Source: Megaustenia siamemsis (lineage: Eukaryota; Mollusca; Gastropoda; Stylommatophora; Ariophantidae). From it: a DNA stretch of 64,000 bases. The position numbers were made by a program, and so were the translations under genes. Below, one piece after another: positions 38,597-49,680 of the stretch. Numbering within the stretch: position 1 is the first letter of the stretch; the number at the start of each line of letters is the position of its first letter. A model generated the notes under the pieces. That model ran no database searches. It was not told where the DNA came from and worked only from the letters and a program-made list of their open reading frames with translations. The stretch is taken from assembly GCA_032433765.1 (NCBI GenBank), contig JAVIAB010000041.1, positions 75,228,232 through 75,292,231 of the forward strand, read 5' to 3'.

Positions 38597-38967
38597 CATC
38601 ATCATCATCGAGTGCCTTCTCCACAACGAAGGTTGGCTACCATGGAGCGCCATTCTCCATCTATCTATTGACCTTTCGAGCCGTAACCGGCCCATAGGGC
38701 GTAGACCAAGATACACCTTTTCCTATATGAATTTTTTGTTCTAGCAGTTTTCTTTTAAAGATATTTTATCAAATCTCGCCATCTGTCTCTGTTCTGTGCA
38801 AGCAGTTCTATCTCATTGAGGGAGCCGATTCCTGCTGCTCTTGCCTCTCTCATCAATGTTCTTCTCAGTGTCTCCCTGGGTCTTCCTCTTTTTCTTTTAC
38901 CTGTTGTTTCCCATATGAGGGCTTGCTTTGCTAGCGCCATTCTGCTCTGTCTTTATTCACTATGGTA
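38597..38967 (-). mobile_element. Family Y fragment nested in X
   Basis: Flanked by TCACTATTCTTT at 38585-38596 and 38968-38979. Its own sequence is about 84 bp, from the TCATCATCATC tail through GCCATTCTGCTCTG. It is itself interrupted by LINE A. Confidence 0.82.
38657..38932 (-). mobile_element. LINE A 3' end nested in family Y
   Basis: A 276-bp minus-strand insertion with AGCGCCATTCT at 38646-38656 and 38933-38943. It encodes the terminal region (RKRGRPRETLRRTLMREARA, GIGSLNEIELLAQNRDRW) and has the TAGA tail. Confidence 0.88.
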
Positions 38968-39105
38968 TCACTATTCTTTACTTCCCTCATAATGAGGCCC
39001 CAGTAACACACAGGAAATCTATAAATTGCTTACACTTTAATAGAATGATCTTCAATGCACTGTTTTGCATCCAGTGTGCCAATATTGGTAATAGTACTAA
39101 ATTCA

Positions 39106-39322
39106 CACGTGTGTTACCGGGGCCTCAATATGAGAGAAGTAAAGAATAGTAACACTGAGACCTTCCAGGCATGTTGTAAGAGGCGACTGAGGAGGTTGAT
39201 TGATGGTTTGTTAGAAGCCGTGCTGCAATATGTGCCATTTTGGCACACAAGATTTCTGTTTCTGAGATTGTGGTTTTGCCCTATGTGCTGTCTTTGGCTT
39301 GAAAGGACAATAGATAGATAGA
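39106..39322 (+). mobile_element. Family X copy, opposite orientation
   Basis: Plus-strand X from GTGTGTTACCGGGGCCTCAA through GGACAATAGATAGATAG. With the copy at 38371-39016 it forms a head-to-head inverted pair separated by about 90 bp. Confidence 0.8.
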
Positions 39323-40229
39323 CTAATTTGTATATAAATGTAAGTGCACATATTTTACTAATGTGGTGTAAGTGGAAATTTTCTGTGCACTTAACTTTTC
39401 TTTCAGTTGAAAGTAATAAACAGTCAATAGCTTAGACAATTTAGAATATCTTCATCATTTGTTTTGACCTCAATAATCTACTTAGTGGCTTCCATTTTTT
39501 GTAGAAAAAAAAGTATTACATTGTAGCATCCTGTTGTGTTAATTTTGCTTCATTGCTGAACATGCGTTATTCATTTTTATATAGTGGAATTTGATATAAC
39601 ATTTACAGACCTTTATGTAACTTACTTATACGCTTTTTTCTTATTTATGTTAATGTCTTACATGTCTTTGTATAATTTTACTTTCCTGAAGGAGACATTT
39701 GGTCACAACTTTGTAAATAGATTTAGTTTTGCTATTTTAAACTGAAATGCTGTTTTCACACAGTTTCTTACACATATATACATTATTTTTCTACTTACTC
39801 TATTGAGGAGTCTGTACCTCTGTTGCAGAATTATAAGATATATTAAAATGATTTTGCATCCACTTGTTTTTGATGGTACCACTTTTATTGTTAACACTTT
39901 TAGCATTCAACAGTATTGATGTAGCTGCATTATATTTCCAGAATAAACATATAAGGTCGCTGCATTATTTAAGAGTTTCACAAGAGTCTATTTTCCTTGC
40001 TTTCATTTAAATCATATCTTCTTATCATTAACTTTGTTTTCACTAGTCAGCAGATCCGATTGTTCATCATTAAATAATGATGTAAATTTGGATATATATT
40101 CTTTCATCTGCCTGTAACATTTGCTTGCTTGCTATAATTAATTACTAACCTTAATAAAGCTAATATCCCTCACTTACTTGTTGTGCTCATTGATATATTC
40201 ATATTATTTCTATCTTTATATGATTATTG
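39323..40229. other. Intergenic stretch without recognisable element
   Basis: AT-rich sequence between the X pair and a SINE. No exon, ORF or repeat recognised. Confidence 0.45.
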
Positions 40230-40354
40230 GCGTAATACCGACCACATTATCCCAAAAATTATGTGCCGAAGGTCTGTAAAATTTATGGTCACTAACACTA
40301 TATTCCCTATACGCCGCCACTTGGCGTGACAGGGGTACTTTAGTTTTTTTTACA
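40230..40354 (+). mobile_element. SINE body, 5'-truncated
   Basis: 125-bp 3' part of the tRNA-derived SINE (CGTAATACCGACCACATTAT to GGCGTGACAGGGGTACTTTA) with the 12-bp duplication ATATGATTATTG at 40218-40229 and 40355-40366. The tRNA head is missing, showing target-primed insertion with 5' truncation. Confidence 0.88.
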
Positions 40355-40558
40355 ATATGATTATTGATCAAAGAATCACTTAAATTACACTAAAGTAACA
40401 TCACAATCAAAAACATGTTGCAATTAGAATGAAACAAGCCCTAAATGGTGGAACTAAATTATTTTGCTAGCAGTATAGCAAAATATTTCAGATATACAAA
40501 GAGAGTATAGACAACAGATTTGATCAGAAATTTTGATCATAATAAGTGTAGCGATTAT

Positions 40559-41415
40559 TTTCTTCTTCCCTTCCTCATCTGCCTTTCATCGTCGAGGGGA
40601 GATATAATTTGAGGTCTTTTGCTCTTTTGTTCGCCTCTGCTGCTGTTATGTTTTCTAGTGCTTCTAATATTCCATCGACCCATCTTTTTTGTGGTTGACC
40701 CTTGGGTCTGGTGTTCTCACAACGTTTGTTGAAGGCTCATTGTGTTATTTTATCTGTTGTTTCCTTATATATTCTATGGCGGGGGCTATTCCTAGCTTTT
40801 TTCTCAGTTCTTCATTTCTGATCTTATCTCTCAGGCTGTTTCCTGTCATTCGTCTAACACATTTCATCTCTTTAGAGGTTACTTTTATTATTGTTCTTGC
40901 ATATAGGGTCCAGGTCTGGCATTGGTAGCACAACGTTGGGATGAAGATTGTATTGTATAGTGCTCATTTTGCCTCTAGAGTTATTTCCTTGTTGGACACT
41001 AGTGCTGATAACTGTCCGATGATTTGACAAGCTTTGTTGCATCTTGATTCTATCTCTGCTGTTTGAGAATTATCGTTTGTCATTAGACTTCCTAGGTATT
41101 TGAATTCCTCTACTTGTTTTAGTTGTCTGCCTTCTATAGTTATGTTGATGTTCTGTTTATTTTTGGTGACATTCATGACTTCTGTTTTGTTGATGTTGAT
41201 TTTCATGTTGTATTTTGTGCCTGAGATGTTGAGTTTGTTTAAGTGTTCTTGTAGGTCTTCTATTGTTTCATGTATTAGTGCCTGATCATCTGCAAATAAA
41301 AGCTTGTCGATCTCCTCTGTCTCTGATGGGTTGGCTAGCTTGCATATATGATCCATGTATGTAATAAACAGTAGGGGGGATAGTACGCACCCTGTCTTAC
41401 ACCAGATCTAACTTC
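40559..41415 (-). mobile_element. LINE D copy, 5'-truncated
   Basis: Minus-strand insertion with GTAGCGATTAT at 40548-40558 and 41416-41426. It begins just before reverse transcriptase motif C and encodes KLLFADDQALIHETIEDLQE, KYNMKININKTEVMN, FKYLGSLMTNDNSQTAEIES and MTGNSLRDKIRNEELRKKLG. Its 3' end is AGGAAGGGAAGAAGAAAA. Frameshift near 40935-40965. Confidence 0.85.
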
Positions 41416-41426
41416 GTAGCGATTAT

Positions 41427-43250
41427 CTGCCAAATATATTGATAAGCTTTTGAGTTAAGTGCAGATGGAACTTGAAGCCTGTTATGAAGCAGCCAGTCCA
41501 CTGCCCCTGGAGTATCAAGAAGCTAAAGGGCTGGAACACTTTTTCTGATAATCAGATTGTCTCCTACTGCAAAGCTCTGTATATAGAGTTTCCTTTTACT
41601 GCAGAGACATGACATTGTGCGTCCTTGGAAAAAGCAAATTTTATTTTCATCTGTTTCTATTTATCTATTTTTTTCAACCATGATGAAAGTATAATTAACC
41701 AAAACAAAATTATGTTTATTGTAGAGCTTCCTTAAAATTACTGTAGCCATTTTATGCATTGTAATAACTCTTTATGCTGTATATTTAAATCTAATATTTT
41801 ACTTGTAGTTAACAGATCCAATTTTATTTGCATGTGGGTCACAAACTGCTGTCAGACAAACTTTGCTTACTTGCTTATTTTTATGTTAATAATTTACATT
41901 TATAATTTACTTACACAAACATGAACACACCTAAGAGAGATGCAACAGAGAATTTGCAGCATAGAAACAACATCAAGTGCCATATAGTAGCAAAGCTGCT
42001 TTTTTATATAATGGGAGTTGATTTTTTCAGTGATTAATTGTTCCTAACATTTTCGCACTTTCCATCTCAAATGATGGTGCTCAGCTAGAGCATGCTCAGA
42101 ATGAAGGGAAGCAAACAGTGCTTGTCTGTACTAAAGATACCAACAGTGTGATAATGAGGTTGATGTGTTATTTGTTCATCAGGAATGAGGCATTCATTTG
42201 CTTAGGATAAAGCCAATATGTGAGCTACTGATTGTCCATTCTGTTTATATGCAGCAAACATCAAGAACAGTTTCAAACTTACAGCATTGTAGATGGCACA
42301 AGTCAAAAAGGTGATAGAACAGGTGACAAACATTGAAGTGATAGCCAAATAGAAGGAATTGGTTATTCTAGAAAAATATAAAAACTATGACCCAGTTTTC
42401 CCTTTTGTCACAGCTAGTAGAGATTAGTGTGATTGGATAAAAAAGATCTTTAAATAAACAATTCATGAGTGACAGTTCAAGGAAAGTGGTGTTTTAAACA
42501 GTGATAAGTCTGTGCTTCAAAACAAGAAGTCAGAAGAAGCCAGGAAAGAATTACTGCAGAGCAAAGTGGAGCTTACTCTGCAACTGTAAATAAAACAAAA
42601 ATGACTATCTCTACGGCATCATCCCATTACCGGGGTCTGCCAGAAGGACATTCAGAACCAAAGAATAATGGTCACTTATTTTGCTTGGTCACCATGAAAT
42701 GTTTGAGGCCTAGTATTCATTTCACCTCTAAGAGATAAAAAAAAATATTTGCCGCTAACTGGATTCATACCTGAGTTCAATCTCTGCAACAATAATTAGT
42801 ATAAAATGAATTTTCAAATACTCATTTCACTTATGATATGCAGACATAATAAGCTTATTTAGTATTACTTCTCCATATGCTATATTTGATTAACATGGTA
42901 TACTGTTTTTACTCTAAACATGTTAATAAAACCTTTAAAACAAATGTTAGTGTTCCAGTTATTACCACATTTTGTCCCTCTGTATGACATTTATTATTTT
43001 GGTATGTTATAATGCAGGTGCGGATGCAGCTCTTGGATAGCTCAACAGTGAGCATTTTAACCTTGGTGTACTGTCTAGAGCACAATGATGTGCTTGGCAA
43101 TGCAATAGCAGAGATAAGCTGTCTGGCACCTCTGACACTGAGTGTGTCCTTACTCTGGACAAAAGACATTGCAGAGTTTGTTTTTCATTCCCTCACAGAA
43201 GAGGATAAAAACGTGTGAGATGTGTACATTGAGAGACTGGGGAGTCTAAA
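41427..43250. other. Intergenic stretch; one short unassigned ORF
   Basis: No clear element. A plus-strand frame at 43012-43218 (68 residues, MQVRMQLLDSSTVSILTLVY at its start) ends just before the minisatellite and could be a remnant of a retroelement protein, but I cannot identify it. Confidence 0.35.
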
Positions 43251-45091
43251 TGTGGTAAAGGAGTCTGGTAGATTCAGAGTGTGGTAAAGGAGTCTGGTAG
43301 ATTCAGAGTGTGGTAAAGGAGTCTGGTAGATCTACTAGAGTGTGGTAAAGGAGTCTGGTCAATCCAGAGTGTGGTAAAGGAGTCTGGTAGATCTACTAGA
43401 GTGTGGTAAAGGAGTCTGGTAGATTCAGAGTGTGGTAAAGGAGTCTGGTAGATTCAGAGTGTGGTAAAGGAGTCTGGTAGATTCAGAGTGTGGTAAAGGA
43501 GTCTGGTCGATCCAGAGTGTGGTAAAGGAGTCTGGTAGATCTACTAGAGTGTGGTAAAGGAGTCTGGTAGATTCAGAGTGTGGTAAAGGAGTCTGGTAGA
43601 TTCAGAGTGTGGTAAAGGAGTGTGGTAGATCTACTAGAGTGTGGTAAAGGAGTCTGGTAGATTCAGAATGTGGTAAAGGAGTCTGGTAGATTCAGAGTGT
43701 GGTAAAGGAGTCTGGTAGATCCAGAGTGTGGTAAAGGAGTCTGGTCGATCCAGAGTGTGGTAAAGGAGTCTGGTAGATCTACTAGAGTGTGGTAAAGGAG
43801 TCTGGTAGATCTACTAGAGTGTGGTAAAGGAGTCTGGTAGATCCAGAATGTGGTAAAGGAGTCTGGTAGATCCAGAGTGTGGTAAAGGAGTCTGGTAGAT
43901 CCAGAATGTGGTAAAGGAGTCTGGTCGATCCAGAGTGTGGTAAAGGAGTCTGGTAGATCTACTAGAGTGTGGTAAAGGAGTCTGGTAGATCTACTAGAGT
44001 GTGGTAAAGGAGTCTGGTAGATCTACTAGAGTGTGGTAAAGGAGTCTGGTAGATCCAGAGTGTGGTAAAGGAGTCTGGTAGATCTACTAGAGTGTGGTAA
44101 AGGAGTCTGGTCGATCCAGAGTGTGGTAAAGGAGTCTGGTAGATCTACTAGAGTGTGGTAAAGGAGTCTGGTCGATCCAGAGTGTGGTAAAGGAGTCTGG
44201 TCGATCCAGAGTGTGGTAAAGGAGTCTGGTAGATCCAGAGTGTGGTAAAGGAGTCTGGTAGATTCAGAGTGTGGTAAAGGAGTCTGGTAGATCCAGAGTG
44301 TGGTAAAGGAGTCTGGTAGATCTAGAGTGTGGTAAAGGAGTCTGGTAGATCTAGAGTGTGGTAAAGGAGTCTGGTAGATCTACTAGAGTGTGGTAAAGGA
44401 GTCTGGTAGATCTACTAGAGTGTGGTAAAGGAGTCTGGTCGATCCAGAATGTGGTAAAGGAGTCTGGTCGATCCAGAGTGTGGTAAAGGAGTCTGGTAGA
44501 TCTACTAGAGTGTGGTAAAGGAGTCTGGTCGATCCAGAGTGTGGTAAAGGAGTCTGGTCGATCCAGAGTGTGGTAAAGGAGTCTGGTAGATCCAGAGTGT
44601 GGTAAAGGAGTCTGGTAGATCCAGAGTGTGGTAAAGGAGTCTGGTAGATCCAGAGTGTGGTAAAGGAGTCTGGTAGATTCAGAGTGTGGTAAAGGAGTCT
44701 GGTAGATCCAGAGTGTGGTAAAGGAGTCTGGTCGATCCAGAGTGTGGTAAAGGAGTCTGGTAGATCCAGAGTGTGGTAAAGGAGTCTGGTAGATTCAGAG
44801 TGTGGTAAAGGAGTCTGGTAGATTCAGAGTGTGGTAAAGGAGTCTGGTCGATCCAGAGTGTGGTAAAGGAGTCTGGTCGATCCAGAGTGTGGTAAAGGAG
44901 TCTGGTCGATCCAGAGTGTGGTAAAGGAGTCTGGTCGATCCAGAGTGTGGTAAAGGAGTCTGGTCGATCCAGAGTGTGGTAAAGGAGTCTGGTCGATCCA
45001 GAGTGTGGTAAAGGAGTCTGGTCGATCCAGAGTGTGGTAAAGGAGTCTGGTAGATCCAGAGTGTGGTAAAGGAGTCTGGTAGATCCAGAGT
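43251..45091 (+). repeat. 1.84-kb minisatellite, 29/32-bp units
   Basis: About 62 tandem units of GTGTGGTAAAGGAGTCTGGT plus AGATTCAGA, AGATCCAGA or CGATCCAGA (29 bp), or AGATCTACTAGA (32 bp). The 32-bp form is scattered through the first two thirds and absent from about 44520 on, where CGATCCAGA units dominate. The minus strand is open for 160 codons by chance. Confidence 0.97.
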
Positions 45092-45109
45092 GCTTAGTGG
45101 GAAAAGCAG

Positions 45110-45235
45110 ATGTCTCTACAATCAAAACCTTACTGGAATAGTCAGTGTGTATACACTTCAAGAAATGCTGGGATGAACAGTGGAGTGGGTAAGGGGATGT
45201 CTCAACTGCAATGAAACTGATTCCTAGAATAGTTA
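45110..45235 (+). mobile_element. Family G repeat, copy 1
   Basis: It aligns with 51165-51297: both contain GAAATGCTGGGATGA, AGAGTGG-like and GAAACTGATTCC. Copy 2 ends in AATAG repeats, suggesting a retroelement 3' end. No coding sequence seen. Confidence 0.55.
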
Positions 45236-45414
45236 TAATGCAGTTGCTATTAAAGTGAAAAATGCAGGGCTATAAGAATCATTAATAGATTGCAAAAGCT
45301 AGGTAATTTCAAATGGACCAACAGGAATAAAATAAAAGTTGAATGAACTATTGGAGGAGAGAAAGTTGTTCACTGCTGACACATTGAACATGAACAAGTT
45401 GTTTCTTATTTTAT

Positions 45415-46640
45415 CATCATTATCACATGCCATACCGGTTGGCGTAGGTGATCATGTCCTTCCACTATCTTCTATCTACAGTGCATCATATCAGTTCTGT
45501 TGTTGACTGTTTTCCATACCATGACACCAAGCTATCCAGTATTTTCTCTCTTTGTCGTCTGTGATCTCTTTTTCCTTTTATTTTGCCAGTTGTAACCAAG
45601 TTTTCCAACTTTCCTCTTCTCATGATGTGTCTGAAAAACTTGATTGCTTCTTTCTGATGTTTTTTAAGAGCTCCCTTTTTGTGTTGGTCTCTTTTTGAGA
45701 ACTTCCTCATTGGTCTTTTTAGCTGTCCAGGGAACCTTCAACATTCTTCTGAGAAACTCCATCTCTGTGGCCTCTAACCGTCTTTTCATTTGTTTGTCTA
45801 CTGTCCATGATTCACTTCCATAGGTCATAATTGGTTCTATCTAGCACCGATGAACCCTCTTTCTCATTTCTATTGACATTGATTTGTTGCATAAGATATT
45901 TTTCATTTTCTGAAATGCTATTTTGGCCTGAGCTATTCTGCTTTTTATTTCTGTGGTGCATCTTCTATCTAATGTTATTATTGTGCCCAAGTATTTCAAA
46001 CGTATATGTTGGACATGTGATGAGAAGAGATAATAATGGAATAGCAAAACAAGCCCTCTTGTGGGAAACAACAGGTAAGAGGAAAATAAGAAGCCCTAGA
46101 GAAACACTGAGAAGAACATTGATGAGAGAGGCAAGAGCAGCAGGAATCGGCTCCCTCAATGAGATAGAGCTGCTTGCACAGAACAGAGACAAATGGCGAG
46201 ATTTGATTAAATATATTTAAAAGAATTGAAAACTGCTAGAACAAAAATTTAGATAAGAGAAGGGAGTATCTTGGTCTATGCCCTATGGGCTGGCTATGGC
46301 TCGAAAGGTCAACAGATAGATAGATAGATTTCAAACGTTAACTTGTTTCAGATTTGTCTTGTTTATTTTTATGCTGCATGATGCTGATGATTGTTTCTTT
46401 GATATAACCATTACTTCTATTTTCTTACTATTCAGACTGAGACCTTTCTTGTTGCTTTCTTTTACTATTATGTCTATCATTTCTTGTAGTTCATTCTCTG
46501 TCTCTGTTATTAAGACTGTGTCATCTGCATATCGCAAATTATTTATGTTGTGACCGTTGACTTCAATTCCTTTTTTGTCTACTATTGATCTCATAATATG
46601 TATAAACTAGATTCGGTCTATATTGTTAGAAGGTCTTAAA
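45415..46640 (-). mobile_element. LINE B copy, interrupted at 46004-46327
   Basis: Minus-strand LINE B 3' half. It encodes NLRYADDTVLI (motif C), KESNKKGLSLNSKKIEVMV, then after the interruption LKYLGTIITLDRRCTTEIKS, NKSMSIEMRKRVHRC, MRRGKLENLVTTGKIKGKRD and a degenerate end with a TGATAATGATAA-type tail. Confidence 0.82.
46004..46327 (+). mobile_element. LINE A 3' end inserted in LINE B
   Basis: A 324-bp plus-strand insertion with ATTTCAAACGT at 45993-46003 and 46328-46338. It encodes VGHVMRRDNNGIAKQALLWE, SPRETLRRTLMREARAAGIG and WRDLIKYI. Tail TAGATAGATAG. Confidence 0.9.
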
Positions 46641-47862
46641 AAAATGTAACATCATAGGTGAAAGAAAAAAAATAATAAAAAGAAGAAGAATTATTTATGT
46701 ACAGCTAGTCACACAAGCTATATGCTGTGGTTGTCAATCCAACATCCAACTTTTTGTATGGGGTATTTTGTTCTTTTTTACATCAATAGATTAGTGAGCT
46801 CTGAGGTGCAACACCAAACCTGGAAAATCAACGATATTTTTGCCAAAGCTTTAAACAAATTCCAAAATAGAAATTAATCACAAAGAGTGAAACCATTGTT
46901 CTATTATCTATCTACTGTTGCCTTAAAGTATCGCAGAAGAAAGAATAAATGTATAATATAATCCAATATCAGTAGTTGTATTGCTTGCTCTTTTGGTCAT
47001 TTCCCTTTTAGATGTAGTGTCATTCTTGTACATATATGGGTGCTTTTAGGATAGAAATGTTCTGGTTCTTGCATGTCTTTTATTCTATTTATCCATCTCC
47101 TCGGTCTCTCTTTTGAATATTTATGCACCGGCTTTTTTCAAGAAATTTTATTCTCCCTTTTAGCTATCTGTAATTTTCTTCACTAGGTCAAAATTGTTAT
47201 TAGTTCCAGTGATCTAATTTTGTGTTAACTGCACATAGCTATTGGATGTAAATAATGATTTACACAAAATAAAAATAAATAAATGCAACATTTTGTTTCA
47301 AATGAACACATACAAAATGAAACAACTCAAAGAAGCAAATAAGACTGAGCAAGTATATACACAAATAAATCACAATGAATATACATTTATTAAATTTAAT
47401 TTGTTCTAAAATAATGCAACTTGGCAAGAGAAGAAAACATTTTGACATTACAATATTTCTTTGTAAATTTTTAAAAACGGATTTTCTCAAAAATCAATTT
47501 TTGAGTTGAAAGACATAATGGTTCAGCAGATCCATATTTTCCATATACTTTTTTAGGCAAACCTATGCATCAAACTAAATGAAAAAATAAAAAACACACG
47601 TCAATTTTAAGCTTCAATTTATAATAATAATAATAAATATTATTAGTAATATTAGATATTAATAATGATAATTAACAGTTTCTGCACAAAGTTCAGACTC
47701 AGCAACTGGATATGACATCATCACTGTGATCTTTCAAATTTCATGTTTATGTTAATGTTTAGCTTTAAATTTGAGCTAAATTCAAAAACTCCTTTTTTTT
47801 CAAAAAACATTATCCAGTAATAATAAAAAATAAGCATCCTAAAATATCAATTTTAATCTAGT
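46641..47862. other. Intergenic stretch without recognisable element
   Basis: AT-rich DNA with an AAT-type simple repeat near 47620-47645. Nothing else supported. Confidence 0.45.
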
Positions 47863-48235
47863 GAAGAAGGTTGTCATATGTTGATCATGTGATGAGAAGG
47901 GACAACAAGAGAAGAAGGTTGTCATATGTTGATCATGTGATGAGAAGAGACAACAAGAAAATTTTTAAGCAGGCCCTCAAATGGGAACCAGAGAGCAAAA
48001 GAAAAAAAGGCTAACCTAGAGAAACACTAAATAGAACACTGAGACTAGAGGCAACAAAAGCAAACATCAGCTCCTTTGCTGAGATTGAGCTACTTGCCCA
48101 GAACAGAGTTGTGTGGCACAATACAATGTGGGTCCTTTGCAAGGTCTGATACTTGACTGTTGGACACAAATAGTCTAGAATTTCTGCCCAATGTGCCACC
48201 TTCAGTTTGAAAGGATGATAGATCGATAGATTATC
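47863..48235 (+). mobile_element. Old LINE A-like 3' end with internal duplication
   Basis: Diverged plus-strand copy (SYVDHVMRRDN, then KQALKWEPESKRK) ending GTTTGAAAGGATGATAGATC. Its first 48 bp occur twice in tandem (47863-47910 and 47911-47958) with one visible difference. Confidence 0.65.
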
Positions 48236-48449
48236 CAGTAAATTAATTATTAAACATTATACGATTTTGTCAATCAACAACAAAATTGATACGATGTGGA
48301 AGGACATGATCGCCAATGCCAACCGATGTGGAACTTGATAATACAATTTAGAGCTGTTGACAAAAGTAAGTGATTTGACTAATAATGAATAAGGCCAGTA
48401 CCTTTCTTTCTTAATGGACATGCTCCTATTCTTTAATAATTATCACCCA

Positions 48450-48665
48450 CCAATCCATCCACCTTTCGAGCCAAGGCTGGCCCATAGGGCATAGACCTAG
48501 ATACTCTTTCTCTTTTCCAAATTTTGTTCATTCTAGCAGTCTCAATCCTTGCAAAGATCTTTTATCAAATCTCACCATTTGTCTCTGTTCTGTGCATGCC
48601 ACTCTCTCTCATTGAGGGAGCTGACTCTTGCTGCTTTTGACTCTCTGATCAATGTTCTTCTCAGC
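48450..48665 (-). mobile_element. LINE A-like 3' end, diverged
   Basis: Minus-strand LINE A 3' block from CACCTTTCGAGCCAAGGCTG through GATCAATGTTCTTCTCAG. No clean target duplication. Confidence 0.7.
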
Positions 48666-49050
48666 GTCATTATTACTATGATGCAAATTAATTAAAGGCA
48701 GATCACTCAAATTTAGTAAAAAAAAATAATTGTTTTGGGCATCTTTGATTAAAGTGTTTAAATGGATACTGAATTCAAATCTTCATTGTTTTTAACTCTG
48801 TGCTAGTATAATAATAATTTTAAAAATATTGAATTAAAAGCACACCTTCTGAATTAAATTGCAAATCCAATATCTTGAAATTTGAAAACTGCAATATGAT
48901 TGTGATTGTGCAAATAATCAATAAAATGCTTTTACTTCATAGGAACACAACGGGATTATGTGACAAATATATATTATCTTTGTCTTGAATGTTTGCTTAT
49001 TTCTTGGTGAGGCATGATCCATTCAATCTTAGACCTAGTCTTCTAGGCTA

Positions 49051-49268
49051 CCTATCTATTTATTGACCTTTCGAGCGGTGGCCAGCCCATAGGGCATAGC
49101 CCCAGATAATCTTTCCCTGTTTCAAAATCTTCTTTCTAGCAGTCTCAATCCTTGCAAAGATCTTTCATAATCTTTTATAAAATCTCGCCATTTGTCTCTG
49201 TTCTGTGCAAGCATCTCAATCTCATTGAGGGAGTCGATTCCTGCTGCTTTTGCCTCTCTGATCAATGT
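49051..49268 (-). mobile_element. LINE A-like 3' end
   Basis: Minus-strand insertion with TCTTCTAGGCTA at 49039-49050 and 49269-49280. The left few bases of the right copy could also be LINE sequence. It contains a small internal duplication of the AAGATCTTTTATCAAATCTC region. Confidence 0.72.
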
Positions 49269-49436
49269 TCTTCTAGGCTATAATAGACTGCAATTGCCAT
49301 CCTAAAATAAAAGAGAAAACTACCTTGGACTGGAGCCTATGTGTGTAGCCAGCATACTGTATTGTGAAGTTATTTTCTTGACCTTTCACCTGATGTATGT
49401 ATATCTAGTAACACTAATCATGTAATATCCCTGGTT

Positions 49437-49680
49437 CATCATCATCGAGTGCCGTCTCCACAACGAAGGTTGGCTACCATGGAGCGCCATTCTGCTCTGT
49501 CTCTTGATTTGACAAAAATGATGGTGCAGGTTGTCATGGGCTGATTTGTCCATCTTTTGATGTTACTCATCCATGTTAGTCTTGGTCTGCCTCTTTTACC
49601 TTGTATTTTCCCCTCCAGGATTACTTTTAGTAGGTTGTTGTATCTTTTAACATGGCTCAAAAATTTAATCTCTGGTTAAA
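49437..49680 (-). mobile_element. Family Y 3' end
   Basis: Minus-strand family Y end: TCATCATCGAGTGCCGTC tail side, then the region encoding VILEGKIQGKRGRPRLTWMS and RDRAEWRSMVANL. Confidence 0.75.

Larger units (their letters stand above)
38371..39016 (-). mobile_element. Family X, full-length, containing two nested insertions
   Basis: Minus-strand X element bounded by the 11-bp duplication ATCTATAAATT at 38360-38370 and 39017-39027. Its own sequence is 38371-38596 plus 38980-39016, about 263 bp in total. It runs from CCTGTGTGTTACTGGGGCCT to the TAGA-type end CGGCTCGAAAGGACAATAG. A family Y fragment is inserted within it. Confidence 0.85.

Noticed and set aside
43012..43218. 68-residue plus ORF before the minisatellite as a host gene
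   Set aside because: No domain recognised and no splice context; a retroelement remnant is at least as likely.
43251..45091. CRISPR-like array
   Set aside because: Units are directly adjacent with no unique spacers, and the genome is eukaryotic.
44679..45161. 160-codon minus-strand ORF rich in LPHSGSTRLLYHTLD-type repeats
   Set aside because: It is a by-product of the minisatellite. Three 29-bp units equal 29 codons, and no unit carries a stop on that strand.
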